NCBI GenBank assembly: GCA_050012775.1
Contig: JBEKGN010000028.1
Location: forward strand, 1-64,000
From: Roseiarcus sp050012775
Lineage (GTDB): Bacteria > Pseudomonadota > Alphaproteobacteria > Rhizobiales > Beijerinckiaceae
DNA length: 64,000 nucleotides
Reading direction: 5' to 3'
Positions 44,277-53,073 of this stretch are shown here, in pieces; within the stretch, counting starts at the first letter, position 1, and every line of letters starts with the position of its first letter. The position numbers were made by a program, and so were the translations under genes. The notes beneath the pieces were generated by a model. It searched no databases. It was not told the DNA's origin and saw only the letters and a program-made list of their open reading frames with translations.

Positions 44277-44966
44277 TTATGCGTCCATGGCGGCGAGGCG
44301 CGGACGGTTGCGCAGCGTGATCTGCCGCGCGCCGGAAAAGCCGAGCACGCCCTCGCCGTGCAATTGGGACAGGGTCCGCGAAACGGTTTCCAGGGTGAGG
44401 CCGAGATAGTCGGCGATGTCGCCCCGACCCATCGGAAGCGCAAACATGCCCGCCGTCGAGATCCGACGATCCATTTCCAACAGGAACGTGGCGACCCGCT
44501 GGGCGGCGGTCTTGCGGCCTAGCAGCAACATGTGGTCTTCCGCATGGCGCAACTCGCCGGCGGTCATCGTCCAGAGCGTGCAGGCGATCCGGACATCGGA
44601 ATTGGCCGCCGCCTCCAAAGCGCGACGCTTCACCATACGCAGGGACGTGTCGACGATCGCTTCCGCGGTCAGGCGGTGGGTCGATCCCGATTCCAGGCCG
44701 AAGAGGTCGCCGGGCAGGTGGAACGCGCCGATCTGCCGGCGCCCGTCGTTCAGCAGCTTGTAGCTTCTGACGGCGCCGCGAATCACCTGATAGACGTATT
44801 CGGCCGGTTCGCCCTCCCCGTAGATGCTTTCGTTGCGGCCGTACGAGAATTCGGTCGCGACAAGCGCCGGCTGACCCGCCAGGAACTCGGGGCTTTCAAC
44901 GCCGCCGGGAAGCATTTGCCCCCAATGGGGGCGGGCGACGGGGTTGGCAAGCGAGTGGTTCAGCAT
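44277..44966 (-). CDS. fixK: Crp/Fnr family regulator, FixK type
   Basis: A 229-residue CRP/FNR-like activator. It has the cyclic-nucleotide-binding-fold beta roll (YGRNESIYGEGEPAEYVYQV, IGAFHLPGDLFGLESG) and a C-terminal HTH with GRGDIADYLGLTLETVSRTL, where Glu and Arg of E-SR make the FNR-type DNA contacts to TTGAT-N4-ATCAA sites. The N-terminal cysteine cluster of FNR is absent (only one Cys, mid-protein), so it does not sense oxygen itself and matches FixK. The ATG at 44966 has GAGGAG about 8 bases upstream; the frame extends to 44987. Expected control: activation by phosphorylated FixJ from the genes upstream. Confidence 0.9.
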   Translation of the reverse strand: MLNHSLANPVARPHWGQMLPGGVESPEFLAGQPALVATEFSYGRNESIYGEGEPAEYVYQVIRGAVRSYKLLNDGRRQIGAFHLPGDLFGLESGSTHRLTAEAIVDTSLRMVKRRALEAAANSDVRIACTLWTMTAGELRHAEDHMLLLGRKTAAQRVATFLLEMDRRISTAGMFALPMGRGDIADYLGLTLETVSRTLSQLHGEGVLGFSGARQITLRNRPRLAAMDA

Positions 44967-45055
44967 TTGGCTCTCTCCTCGATGCAAGCGCTGGCCAAAT
45001 GCTAAGTCGTTTCCTCCACTCGCGAAATTTCGGTCGACGCCCTAGGGGTCGCCCC

Positions 45056-45469
45056 TTAAGGGCTCTCCCGGAGGCCCTCCGCGGCGGCGGCGCCCTCGCC
45101 CATCGCCGCCCGCACATGGGCGATCAGGCTTTCCTCGATATGCGGCTTCAGCACGACGTGTCGAACGCCGCAGGCTTGCGCCCTCGCCGTGACGCTCGGG
45201 CTCGGATAGGCCGTGACGAGAACGACGGGCGAAGCGACATGCCGATCGCGCAAATGACCGATCAGGTCGAACCCATCCATCTCCGCCATCTTGTAATCGA
45301 TGACGAGGCAATCGCCGGCCGCCGGCAAGTTTGCCGACAACAGCGCCGGGCCGCTGGCGAAGGTCCTCACCTTGAACCCCTCCGTCTCCAAGAGGAAGCG
45401 CAGAGAGATCAGCACGTCCGGATCGTCTTCAACGACGAAAATGGTTGTCTCCCGCAACACGTTCCCCAT
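45056..45469 (-). CDS. Single-domain response regulator between fixJ and fixK
   Basis: A 137-residue stand-alone receiver domain. The acidic pair is in FVVEDDPDVL, the phospho-acceptor is Asp58 in CLVIDYKMAEMDG, Thr and Lys of the switch are in VLVTAYPS and VVLKPHI. There is no output domain. In Bradyrhizobium japonicum a receiver gene occupies the same place between fixJ and fixK2, so conserved synteny suggests a role in the same oxygen-signalling circuit, for example as a phosphate sink or a FixT-like modulator; that role is inferred. Confidence 0.85.
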   Translation of the reverse strand: MGNVLRETTIFVVEDDPDVLISLRFLLETEGFKVRTFASGPALLSANLPAAGDCLVIDYKMAEMDGFDLIGHLRDRHVASPVVLVTAYPSPSVTARAQACGVRHVVLKPHIEESLIAHVRAAMGEGAAAAEGLRESP

Positions 45470-45562
45470 TGACCGTCATCGCCGCGCCGACGCGCCGCGG
45501 AAGCGAAAATCACAACACTGTGAATGGATAGCGCCGCCCGAACGGCCCAAGCTTGATCCAAC

Positions 45563-46180
45563 TCAATCTTTCAGAAGGCCGGCCCGCATCGCCAATCGGA
45601 CGAGTTCGGATAAGTTTGCGGCTTGCATCTTGCTCATCAAATTCGCCCGGTAGACTTCGACGGTGCGCGGACTGATGTCATAGTCGCGCGCGATCGCCTT
45701 GTTGGACAGGCCGGCGACGAGCCCTTCCATGACCTGACGCTCCCGCGGGCTCAGAGAGTCGACGCGCGCGATGATCGGCGCCGAGGCCGCATCGCCATTC
45801 GCCGCGTCGGCCGCGCCCGCCAGCGCGATCCGGACCGTGTCGATTAGCCTTTCGTCCTCAAACGGCTTCTCGACGAAATCGACGGCGCCAAGCTTCATCG
45901 CCTCGACGGCCAACGGCACGTCGCCATGCCCGGTCATCACCACCACGCAAAGCGCGGCGTTCGTTCTTTTCAAGTGTTTCAGCAGTTCGATTCCATCCAT
46001 CCCGGGCATGCGGACATCGGTGACGACGCATCCGATCTGGCCGCTCGGCAGAGCGTCGAGAAGACTTGCCGCCGATTCGAAGACTTTGACGGAGAAACCG
46101 GCCGCGCTGAGCAGAAAGTCGAGCGAGTCGCGCATGGCGTCATCGTCGTCGACAACCCAAACGTTTGCTTCGGACGCCAT
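45563..46180 (-). CDS. fixJ: Two-component response regulator FixJ
   Basis: A 205-residue receiver plus LuxR-type DNA-binding protein. The receiver has VVDDDDAMRDSLDFLL, the phospho-acceptor Asp55 in CVVTDVRMPGMDG, VVMTGHGDVPLAVEAMK and VDFVEKPF. The output domain has LSPRERQVMEGLVAGLSNKA and ISPRTVEVYRANLMSKM. It is phosphorylated by FixL under low oxygen and activates fixK. The ATG at 46180 has GGAGG 8 bases upstream and is only 13 bases from the fixL stop, so both are cotranscribed. Confidence 0.95.
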   Translation of the reverse strand: MASEANVWVVDDDDAMRDSLDFLLSAAGFSVKVFESAASLLDALPSGQIGCVVTDVRMPGMDGIELLKHLKRTNAALCVVVMTGHGDVPLAVEAMKLGAVDFVEKPFEDERLIDTVRIALAGAADAANGDAASAPIIARVDSLSPRERQVMEGLVAGLSNKAIARDYDISPRTVEVYRANLMSKMQAANLSELVRLAMRAGLLKD

Positions 46181-46193
46181 GGACGACCTCCGT

Positions 46194-47696
46194 CTACGAT
46201 GCGGCGGGAAGGGTGAAGCGGAAGGTCGCGCCGCCCGCTTCATTGGTTTCAGCCCGCATCTGGCCGCCATGCGCTTCGATGATCGTTCGACTGATCGATA
46301 GCCCGACGCCCATGCCTGCCTCCTTGGTCGTGAAGAACGGCTGAAACAGATTGGACCGAACATTTTCGGCGAAACCCGGCCCGGTGTCCGACACCGCGAT
46401 CTCGATCATGGCGTCGGCGACGCGCGCATTGGTCACGGTGAGTTCGCGTCGCCCGGATTCCGCCATCGCCTCCATGGCGTTGCGCAGCAGATTGACCAGC
46501 ACCTGCTGGATTTGAACGCGATCCGCCACCACCAGATCGTTCGCCGGGTCCAGGTCGAATTTCAACAAGACGCCTTGCTCCCGCGCGCCGACGAGGCCGA
46601 GCGCGCCCGCCTCCTCGACGAGCTTGGTGACGCTCTCGACGCGCCTCTCCGACTCGCCGCGCAAGACGAAGTCGCGAAGACGGCGGATGATCTGTCCCGC
46701 GCGGATGGCCTGTTCCGCCGCCTTATCGAGAGCGGCTTCGATCGTCGTCGCATTGGGGTCGGAACTCGAGGCGAGAAGCCGGCGACATCCCTTCATGTAG
46801 TTGCTGATGGCCGCGAGCGGCTGATTGAGCTCATGCGCCAGCGCGGAGGCCATTTCCCCCATCGCGCTGAGACGGGAGACGTGGACGAGTTCGGATTGGA
46901 GCTGCTGCAAGCTGGCCTGCGTGCGTTGCTGCTCCGTCAGGTCGCGCACGAAACCGGTGAAATAGCGCCGTCCTCCGAAGTTCATTTCCCCGACGGAAAG
47001 GTGCATCGGGAAGGTCGAACCGTCCGTGCGCTTCCCCGTCACGATCCGGCCGATGCCGATGATCCTGCGTTCGCCCGTAGTCCGGTAGCGATCGAGGTAG
47101 CCGTCGTGACGCGTGCGATCCGGTTCGGGCATGAGCGCGTTGACGTTGCGCCCGATCGCTTCGCGTTCCGAATAACCGAACATTCGCTCGGCGGCGCGGC
47201 TGAAAAGCTGGATGGTCCCGGCCTCGTCGATGACCACCATCGCGTCGGGCACGGTGTCGAGAATGGAGCGCAGGTGCTCCTCGCGGGTCCGCAGCGCCTC
47301 TTCGACGCGCTTCTCCTCGTCGATGTCGAAAACGGCGCCGCTCAGACGGCGGGCGCCGCCGCTGCCGACGACGACGCCGCGCGAGCGCAGCCAGTGACTG
47401 CCGCCGTCGCGGCGGACGCGATATTGGATGTCGAGATCGGCGCCCGTCGCTATCGATCGCTCCATCGCCTGGATCACCGGGCCGCGGTCATCGGGATCGA
47501 GAAGCGACACAAACAATTCGTAGTCGATGGCCTGCCCGTCGGCAACGCCGAACAAGGCTCGCGTCGTCGCCGACCCGTCGAACGCGCCCGTCGAAAGATC
47601 AAAATCCCACGTTCCAATCCCGGCGCCCGTGACGCGGCCGCGCGCATGCTCGTCACGCGAACCGAAATCGGCTTCAAATCGATTGAGTCCCTCCAT
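46194..47696 (-). CDS. fixL: Oxygen-sensing histidine kinase FixL
   Basis: A 500-residue soluble kinase: PAS (about 20-130), heme-PAS (about 140-255), HisKA with phospho-acceptor His288 in ALAHELNQPLAAI, and a HATPase domain (NAMEAMAESG, DTGPGFAENV, GMGVGLSISRTIIEAHGG). The heme-PAS has the proximal ligand His197 in RTRHDGYLDRYRTTG, with Arg203 and Arg217 at spacings of +6 and +20. These equal the spacings His200/Arg206/Arg220 of B. japonicum FixL, so it should bind heme and be inhibited by oxygen. No membrane helices are seen, again as in B. japonicum. GGAG 7 bases upstream supports the start. Confidence 0.95.
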   Translation of the reverse strand: MEGLNRFEADFGSRDEHARGRVTGAGIGTWDFDLSTGAFDGSATTRALFGVADGQAIDYELFVSLLDPDDRGPVIQAMERSIATGADLDIQYRVRRDGGSHWLRSRGVVVGSGGARRLSGAVFDIDEEKRVEEALRTREEHLRSILDTVPDAMVVIDEAGTIQLFSRAAERMFGYSEREAIGRNVNALMPEPDRTRHDGYLDRYRTTGERRIIGIGRIVTGKRTDGSTFPMHLSVGEMNFGGRRYFTGFVRDLTEQQRTQASLQQLQSELVHVSRLSAMGEMASALAHELNQPLAAISNYMKGCRRLLASSSDPNATTIEAALDKAAEQAIRAGQIIRRLRDFVLRGESERRVESVTKLVEEAGALGLVGAREQGVLLKFDLDPANDLVVADRVQIQQVLVNLLRNAMEAMAESGRRELTVTNARVADAMIEIAVSDTGPGFAENVRSNLFQPFFTTKEAGMGVGLSISRTIIEAHGGQMRAETNEAGGATFRFTLPAAS

Positions 47697-47862
47697 GTTC
47701 GACTCCAGCCTCGGGCGACGTTCGAATTCCGTGCGACGCGTCGATCATTCGGCACCGGATTGCCCGAAGCGAATTCTCGCGACTTGGATACTGGGATCAA
47801 GCGTTGTTTTGTGCAAGCGGCCGGTGAATCGCCGTGGCGAGGCCGGGCGGCGCGTCGGCGGA

Positions 47863-47900
47863 GAAAAAAGGGCGCCCCGCAGCCAAGCGGGACGCCCTCT
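47863..47900 (-). terminator. Rho-independent terminator after actP
   Basis: Reading the minus strand, GGGCGTCCCGC (47897-47887) pairs with GCGGGGCGCCC (47880-47870) across a 6-base loop with one internal mismatch, and is followed by six T residues (about 47869-47864). It lies 18-56 bases beyond the actP stop and upstream of fixL. Confidence 0.8.
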
Positions 47901-47918
47901 TTGCAACGATGTCCGCCG

Positions 47919-49616
47919 TCAGTGAGCGGAGGCGCCCTCGGCGCCGACGCCGGTCTGCGAGCGCACGAACTGCATCGGGAAACCGGCGCGATCGGACGTC
48001 GCCCGTGCGCTCGTGTCCAACTTCGACACGACGTAGATGCCGGCGAAGGCCAGCGCCATCGAGAACAGCGTCGGATTGTCGATGGTCACCAGCGACGAGC
48101 CCTTCGCGTTGCCGAAAATGCCTTCCCACACCGCCGGCGACAGCACGACGCCCAAGAACGCCGTGATGAGGCCGAGGAAGCCGCCGACGACGGCGCCTCG
48201 CGTCGTCATGTTCTTCCAGAACATGCTCATGACCAGCACCGGGAAGTTGCACGACGCCGCAATCGCGAAGGCGAGGCCGACGGCGAACGCAACGTTGATC
48301 CTTTCCGCGAGGACGCCGATCCCGATGGCGAAGATGCCGAGGCAGACAGTGGCGATCTTCGAGACGCGGATCTCGTCGGCCTCGCTCGCCTTGCCGCGAG
48401 CGAACACGTTGGCGTAGAGGTCATGGCTGATCGCGGAAGCTCCAGCCAGCGTGAGCCCCGAGACGACCGCCAGGATCGTCGCGAAGGCGACCGCCGAGAT
48501 GAAGCCGAACAGCACGTCGCCGCCGACCGCCTTGGCGAGCAACGGGGCCGCCATGTTCGGGAAGCCCCTGGTGGCGTTGATCACGCTCATGCCACCTGCG
48601 ACCTTCGCCTGGTCGATGAAATCGGGGTTGGTCGAGACGAACACGATCGCGCCGAAGCCGATGATGAACGTCAGGATGTAGAAGTACCCGATGAACCCCG
48701 TGGCGTAGAACACCGACTTGCGCGCCTCCTTGGCGTTGGGGACGGTGAAGAAGCGCATCAGGATATGCGGCAGGCCGCAGGTGCCGAACATCAGCGCGAC
48801 GCCGGTCGAGATCGCCGAGAGCGGCGTCGACACCGGCGCCCCTGGCGCGAAGATCGGGCCCATGATCGCGGCATGGCGCGGATGAACCTCCACGGCCTTG
48901 GCGAACAGCGCGCCTGGGTTGAAGTTGAACGCATAGAGCACCAAGAACGCCATCAGGGTCGCGCCGCCGAGCAGCAGGCCGGCCTTGATGATCTGCACCC
49001 AGGTCGTCGCGATCATGCCGCCGAAGGTGACATAAAGGATCATCAGGCAACCGACGATCACGACCGCATGCCAGTATTCGAGGCCGAACAGAATCTTGAT
49101 GAGCGCGCCGGCTCCGACCATTTGCGCGACCAGGTAGAAGGCCACCGTGACCAGCGTGCCGGACGCCGCCAGCACGCGGATCGGCGCCTGGTCGAACCGG
49201 AACGAGGCGACGTCGGCGAAGGTGAACCGGCCGAGGTTGCGCAGCGGTTCGGCGATCAGGAACGTCACGATCGGCCAGCCGACCAGCCAGCCCACCGAAT
49301 AGATCAGCCCGTCATAGCCCCAGGCGTAGACGAAAGCGGAAATGCCGAGGAACGAGGCGGCGGACATGTAGTCGCCGGCGATCGCAAGGCCGTTTTGCAG
49401 GCCGGTGATCCCGCCTCCCGCGGCGTAGAATTGCGCCGCGGTCTTGGTTCGCTTAGCGGCCCAGTAGGTGATCCCCAGCGTGACGAGCACGAAGAAGATG
49501 AACATCGTCACGGCGGCCGGACTAACCGACTGCGTCGAGCTGGCCGCTTGGGCGAAGGCGAATCCGGGGGTGAGGCCGACGCCGAGCGTCAGCGCGTAAA
49601 GAAGTTTGCGGTTCAC
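47919..49616 (-). CDS. actP: Cation/acetate symporter ActP
   Basis: A 565-residue sodium/solute symporter (SSS family) with about 13 membrane helices and an N-terminal signal-like segment ending FAFAQAASS. ActP-type landmarks are KTAAQFYAAGGGITGLQNGL, AIAGDYMSAASFLGISAFVY, TFADVASFR, and GLPHILMRFFTVPNAKEARK. It takes up acetate and related short-chain carboxylates. Translation begins at a GTG whose bases overlap the stop of the DUF485 gene (GTGA), showing coupling. A strong intrinsic terminator follows. Confidence 0.93.
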   Translation of the reverse strand: MNRKLLYALTLGVGLTPGFAFAQAASSTQSVSPAAVTMFIFFVLVTLGITYWAAKRTKTAAQFYAAGGGITGLQNGLAIAGDYMSAASFLGISAFVYAWGYDGLIYSVGWLVGWPIVTFLIAEPLRNLGRFTFADVASFRFDQAPIRVLAASGTLVTVAFYLVAQMVGAGALIKILFGLEYWHAVVIVGCLMILYVTFGGMIATTWVQIIKAGLLLGGATLMAFLVLYAFNFNPGALFAKAVEVHPRHAAIMGPIFAPGAPVSTPLSAISTGVALMFGTCGLPHILMRFFTVPNAKEARKSVFYATGFIGYFYILTFIIGFGAIVFVSTNPDFIDQAKVAGGMSVINATRGFPNMAAPLLAKAVGGDVLFGFISAVAFATILAVVSGLTLAGASAISHDLYANVFARGKASEADEIRVSKIATVCLGIFAIGIGVLAERINVAFAVGLAFAIAASCNFPVLVMSMFWKNMTTRGAVVGGFLGLITAFLGVVLSPAVWEGIFGNAKGSSLVTIDNPTLFSMALAFAGIYVVSKLDTSARATSDRAGFPMQFVRSQTGVGAEGASAH

Positions 49617-49921
49617 TTGGACGTCTCCTCGAGGATCTGCTTCGTCAGCGTGTCGTAGGTTCCGTTGGCGCGGTTCACGTAGAAGCCGGTCAACAAGAAG
49701 GCGGCGACGATCACCAAGACTCCCACCACGATGCCGACCGTCGTGACGCCGCCGGTCAAAGACGCCCCCAGGAAGGTCGGCGCGAAGGCGACGAGCAGGA
49801 TGAACCCGTAATAGATGATGCACACCAGCACCGACAGCGTAACGCCCAGCGACCGACGCTCGGCGACAAGGTGCTGATACTTGGGATTTTTCTCGATGGC
49901 TTCGAGCCTGACGGTGGCCAT
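49613..49921 (-). CDS. DUF485 membrane protein (YjcH-like)
   Basis: A 102-residue protein with two membrane helices (GVTLSVLVCIIYYGFILLVA and VGIVVGVLVIVAAFLLTGFY) and the DUF485 ending FYVNRANGTYDTLTKQIL. It is the conserved partner encoded ahead of ActP (YjcH in E. coli) and presumably assists the symporter. GGGAGGG 6 bases upstream of ATG supports the start, and the stop overlaps the actP GTG. Confidence 0.9.
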   Translation of the reverse strand: MATVRLEAIEKNPKYQHLVAERRSLGVTLSVLVCIIYYGFILLVAFAPTFLGASLTGGVTTVGIVVGVLVIVAAFLLTGFYVNRANGTYDTLTKQILEETSK

Positions 49922-50259
49922 GTTTCCCTCCCCTTTTTCGTCAATCCGCAGGAACCGCGGACTTTATTCTTGCGCGCCGCGAATAATCACGGTGAACGCC
50001 GGCTGAATTTAGGCGCGCTTCGAGCCGAAGGCCCATTAATACAGCAAACTCCGGGAGCGCGTCCCTCAGCCTTTGGTAAGGGGGCGCCCCGCTCGAGGCG
50101 GGCGTTTGTGCGAGCGGCGGCGATCGGATAAGTTGACGCGGGGCTGGCCCCCGGTCCGGATGAGGGGTATCACACTTGGCTCAAGCGGCCCGAAACCCCA
50201 TATACTCGCCAGGCGCGATTGCGCGAACGGCGAGATAGCTGTCAGAAAAGGCCGATTCG
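49922..50259. other. Divergent promoter region between actP operon and purC
   Basis: A 338-base divergent gap with AT-rich stretches near 49960-50050 on the actP side. Close to purC, TATACT (50201-50206) could be a -10 element about 55 bases before the start. No gene or RNA is seen. Confidence 0.4.
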
Positions 50260-51054
50260 ATGGATTTCCTCAAGCCGGGGTTGCACCGCATGAACCGCCG
50301 CCGACGCATCTACGAAGGCAAAGCCAAGGTCCTCTACGAGGGCCCGGAGCCCGGCACCTTGATTCAGCACTTCAAGGACGATGCGACCGCCTTCAACGCC
50401 AAGAAGCACGAAGTCATTGAAGGCAAAGGCGTTCTGAACAATCGCATCTCCGAATATCTGTTCCAGCGGCTCAATGAGATCGGCGTCCCCACGCATTTCA
50501 TGCGCCGCATCAACATGCGCGAGCAATTGATTCGCGAGGTCGAAATCATTCCGCTCGAGGTCGTCGTGCGCAATGTCGCGGCGGGCTCGCTCGCCACGCG
50601 TCTCGGCATCGAGGAAGGCACGCAACTGCCGCGCTCGATCATCGAATTCTATTACAAGAACGACGCGCTCAACGATCCCATGGTTTCGGAGGAGCACATC
50701 ACTGCGTTCGGCTGGGCCTCGCCGCAGGAAATCGACGACATCATGGCGCTGGCGATTCGCGTCAACGACTTCCTGACCGGGCTGTTCCTCGGCGTCGGCA
50801 TCCGTCTGGTCGACTTCAAGATCGAGTGCGGCCGGCTGTGGGAGGGCGACAACATGCGGATCGTCGTCGCCGACGAAATCAGCCCTGATTCGTGTCGCCT
50901 GTGGGACGTCAAATCCAATGAAAAGATGGATAAGGACCGCTTCCGCAAGGACCTCGGCGGCATGATCGAGGCCTATACGGAAGTCGCGCGCCGTCTCGGC
51001 GTCGTCCAGGAGAACGAGAAGCCGGGCGCCGGCGGGCCGCGGCTGGTCAAATAG
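50260..51054 (+). CDS. purC: Phosphoribosylaminoimidazole-succinocarboxamide synthase
   Basis: A 264-residue SAICAR synthetase of purine biosynthesis, which joins aspartate to CAIR using ATP. Signatures: RRIYEGKAKVLYEGPEPGTL (ATP loop), DDATAFNAKKHEVIEGKG, PLEVVVRNVAAGSLATRLG and ADEISPDSCRLWD. The ATG at 50260 has AAAGG about 8 bases upstream; the alternative ATG at 50290 gives the 254-residue form starting MNRRRRIYEGK, which is common in Hyphomicrobiales. The gene stands alone; purS/purQ are not adjacent. Confidence 0.94.
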   Translation: MDFLKPGLHRMNRRRRIYEGKAKVLYEGPEPGTLIQHFKDDATAFNAKKHEVIEGKGVLNNRISEYLFQRLNEIGVPTHFMRRINMREQLIREVEIIPLEVVVRNVAAGSLATRLGIEEGTQLPRSIIEFYYKNDALNDPMVSEEHITAFGWASPQEIDDIMALAIRVNDFLTGLFLGVGIRLVDFKIECGRLWEGDNMRIVVADEISPDSCRLWDVKSNEKMDKDRFRKDLGGMIEAYTEVARRLGVVQENEKPGAGGPRLVK

Positions 51055-51114
51055 CGTCGCCGAACCCGCCGCCGATCGCGGCGCGAGCGGACTTCGCATC
51101 CGCCGAGCCCTGGG

Positions 51115-51783
51115 TCACCCCAGATGCTCGGCGAAGAAATCGAGCGTGCGGCTCCACGCGAGAGCCGCGCTCGGGGCGTCGTAGCTCGCGCGCTCGTCGC
51201 AGTGGAAGCCGTGCCCGGCCGGATAGAGATAGACGGGCGCGCCGGGATGAGCGGCCTCGACCTCGCGTACGCCGGCGACCGGGATATGGCCGTCGAGCTC
51301 GCCGAAATGCAGCATCGTCGGCACGCGCGGCTGCAAGTCCTTCAGGCCGATGATTCCGCCGCCGTAATAGCCGACCGCGGCGGCGATTCCGGGGGTTCGC
51401 GCCGCCGCGAGCCAGGCCATCGTGCCGCCCCAGCAGAAGCCGACGACGCCGACCTTGCCGGCGCTCGCGACGCGCTGGACCGCCGCCGCGATGTCGCCGA
51501 GCGCCGCATCGCGATCCACCTTGGCGACGATCTCCATGCCGCGCGCCACTCCTGGGGCGTCATAGGCGAGCTCGACGCCTTTCTCGACGCGATCGAACAT
51601 CGCCGGCGCGATCGCGAGATAGCCGGCCGCGGCGAAACGGTCGGCGACCGAACGGATGTGATGATTGACGCCGAAAATCTCCTGCACGACGACCATCGCG
51701 CCGCGCGGCGCGGCCGCCGGAGCCGCGAGCCACGCGCCGATCACGGCGCCGCCGCTGGACTTCAATGCGATCATTTCACCCAT
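51115..51783 (-). CDS. Dienelactone hydrolase family protein
   Basis: A 222-residue alpha/beta-hydrolase of the dienelactone hydrolase family. The nucleophile is Cys in VVGFCWGGTMAWLA, with Asp in FGELDGHIPV and His in PAGHGFHCDERASYD completing a Cys-Asp-His triad. The N-terminal MVVVQEIFGVNHHIRSVADR is also typical. It hydrolyses lactones such as those of chlorocatechol breakdown, though many members have other substrates. The ATG at 51783 is preferred; 51801 is possible. It is convergent with purC. Confidence 0.87.
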   Translation of the reverse strand: MGEMIALKSSGGAVIGAWLAAPAAAPRGAMVVVQEIFGVNHHIRSVADRFAAAGYLAIAPAMFDRVEKGVELAYDAPGVARGMEIVAKVDRDAALGDIAAAVQRVASAGKVGVVGFCWGGTMAWLAAARTPGIAAAVGYYGGGIIGLKDLQPRVPTMLHFGELDGHIPVAGVREVEAAHPGAPVYLYPAGHGFHCDERASYDAPSAALAWSRTLDFFAEHLG

Positions 51784-51836
51784 AATCCGATCCTTCCCCA
51801 AGGCGTTGAATTCGACACGCGTCGCGCGAGCGCGCC

Positions 51837-52778
51837 CTATCGCGCCGCCGGCCTCGGCGACGGGCCGCGCTGGGCGATAGCGATCCCGCCGACGACGAGG
51901 GCCAACGCCACGACATGGTACGCGGCGAACGGTTCGCCGAGCAAGACGACCGCCATCAGCGCGCCGAACGCCGGCACCAGATTGACGAACACCCCGGCCC
52001 GGCCCGGCCCGATCAATTCAACGCCGCGCATGTAAAGAACCTGCGACAGAAAGGCCGGCCCGAGCGCGGTGAACAGCAACAGCAGCAGCCCCTCGCCCGT
52101 CGGCCAGAAGAAGTCGCCGGCGGCGATCTCCCACGCCAGCAGCGGGATCGAGGTGAGAAACGCGGCGAACGCCATTGCGGCGAGAAGGCCGAGGCCGGAG
52201 ACATGGGGCCGATGGCGCAGTCCGATGGTGTAGCCGGCGTAGAGGACGCTGGCGATCAGCACCATCAGATCGCCGCTGTTGAAGGCGAGCCCGGCGAGCC
52301 TGGACCAGTCGCCCTGCGAGGCGATCGCCGCCACCCCGGCCATGGTGGCGAGCGCGCCGAGCGCCTGCAGCGCACGGACCTCGGCGCCGAGGACGAACCG
52401 CGCGCCGATCAGCACGAAGGCGGGAATCGAACCCTGGATGATCGACAGATTGAGCGCGCCGGTGCGATGCGCGGCGACATAGAACAGCGCGTTGAAGCCG
52501 GTATAGCCGAGCGCGCCCATCGCCGCGACGAACTTCCAGCGCCCGCGCATGATTTGGAGATCCCGCCGCAGCGTGCCGCGCGCGGCGAAGGCGATCGGAC
52601 CGAGCGCCAGCGCCCAGCGCGCGCAGGTCAGCGTCATCGGCCCGATCTGGCCGACCGCCATCCGGCTGGCGACCGAATTGGCGGCCCAGATCAGCGTCGT
52701 CAGCGACAAAAGCACGATCGGACTGTCCCAGGCGGCCCTCCAGGGTCTGGCCCACCCGTGCGCGGAATTCTCGACCAT
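51837..52778 (-). CDS. EamA/DMT family transporter
   Basis: A 313-residue drug/metabolite-superfamily exporter with ten hydrophobic helices in two EamA repeats: the first starts SLTTLIWAANSVASRMAVGQ, the second around SGDLMVLIASVLYAGYTIGL. The end GEPFAAYHVVALALVVGGIA is a typical final pair of helices. Substrate unknown. The ATG at 52778 has GAGG 9 bases upstream; an in-frame ATG at 52805 would add nine residues. It lies 54 bases upstream of the dienelactone hydrolase gene on the same strand. Confidence 0.84.
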   Translation of the reverse strand: MVENSAHGWARPWRAAWDSPIVLLSLTTLIWAANSVASRMAVGQIGPMTLTCARWALALGPIAFAARGTLRRDLQIMRGRWKFVAAMGALGYTGFNALFYVAAHRTGALNLSIIQGSIPAFVLIGARFVLGAEVRALQALGALATMAGVAAIASQGDWSRLAGLAFNSGDLMVLIASVLYAGYTIGLRHRPHVSGLGLLAAMAFAAFLTSIPLLAWEIAAGDFFWPTGEGLLLLLFTALGPAFLSQVLYMRGVELIGPGRAGVFVNLVPAFGALMAVVLLGEPFAAYHVVALALVVGGIAIAQRGPSPRPAAR

Positions 52779-53011
52779 CGCGACTTCGCCTCGAGCGCCC
52801 CTCATCGGACGCGCCGCGGCAGCGGCGCGTCGGCGCTTGAAGGTTTCCTCGCGGACTTACGTCGGCAGGCGGGCGAAGGCAATGCGCGCCGCCTTCAATT
52901 GAGCGCGAGCGCCGTCGTCCGCGCCCCGCGCGCCGGCATCTGCGCCGCCGGCGACAGCGGCGGGCCGGCGCGGACCGCGAGGCCGACCGGGCGCGCCCTC
53001 GAGACTCGAAC

Positions 53012-53046
53012 AAAAAAGAGCGGCGCCGACACTGCCGACGCCGCCC
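53012..53046 (-). terminator. Rho-independent terminator after the outer-membrane protein gene
   Basis: On the minus strand GCGGCGTCG pairs with CGGCGCCGC around a 7-base loop (one mismatch), followed by CTCTTTTTT at 53019-53012. It lies about 30 bases beyond the stop of the outer-membrane protein gene. Confidence 0.75.
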
Positions 53047-53073
53047 GATCGTTTTCGTCCCGAGTGGGATCGA

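Noticed and set aside
44277..47696. Evidence for nitrogen fixation
   Set aside because: fixL, fixJ and fixK also control microaerobic respiration in non-fixing bacteria, and no nif, nifA or fixABC gene is in the window.
46512..49658. A 1048-codon plus-strand open frame
   Set aside because: It is antisense to fixL and actP, rich in Arg/Asp/Glu/His, has no domain and no ribosome-binding site, and spans a terminator. It results from GC-rich codon bias.
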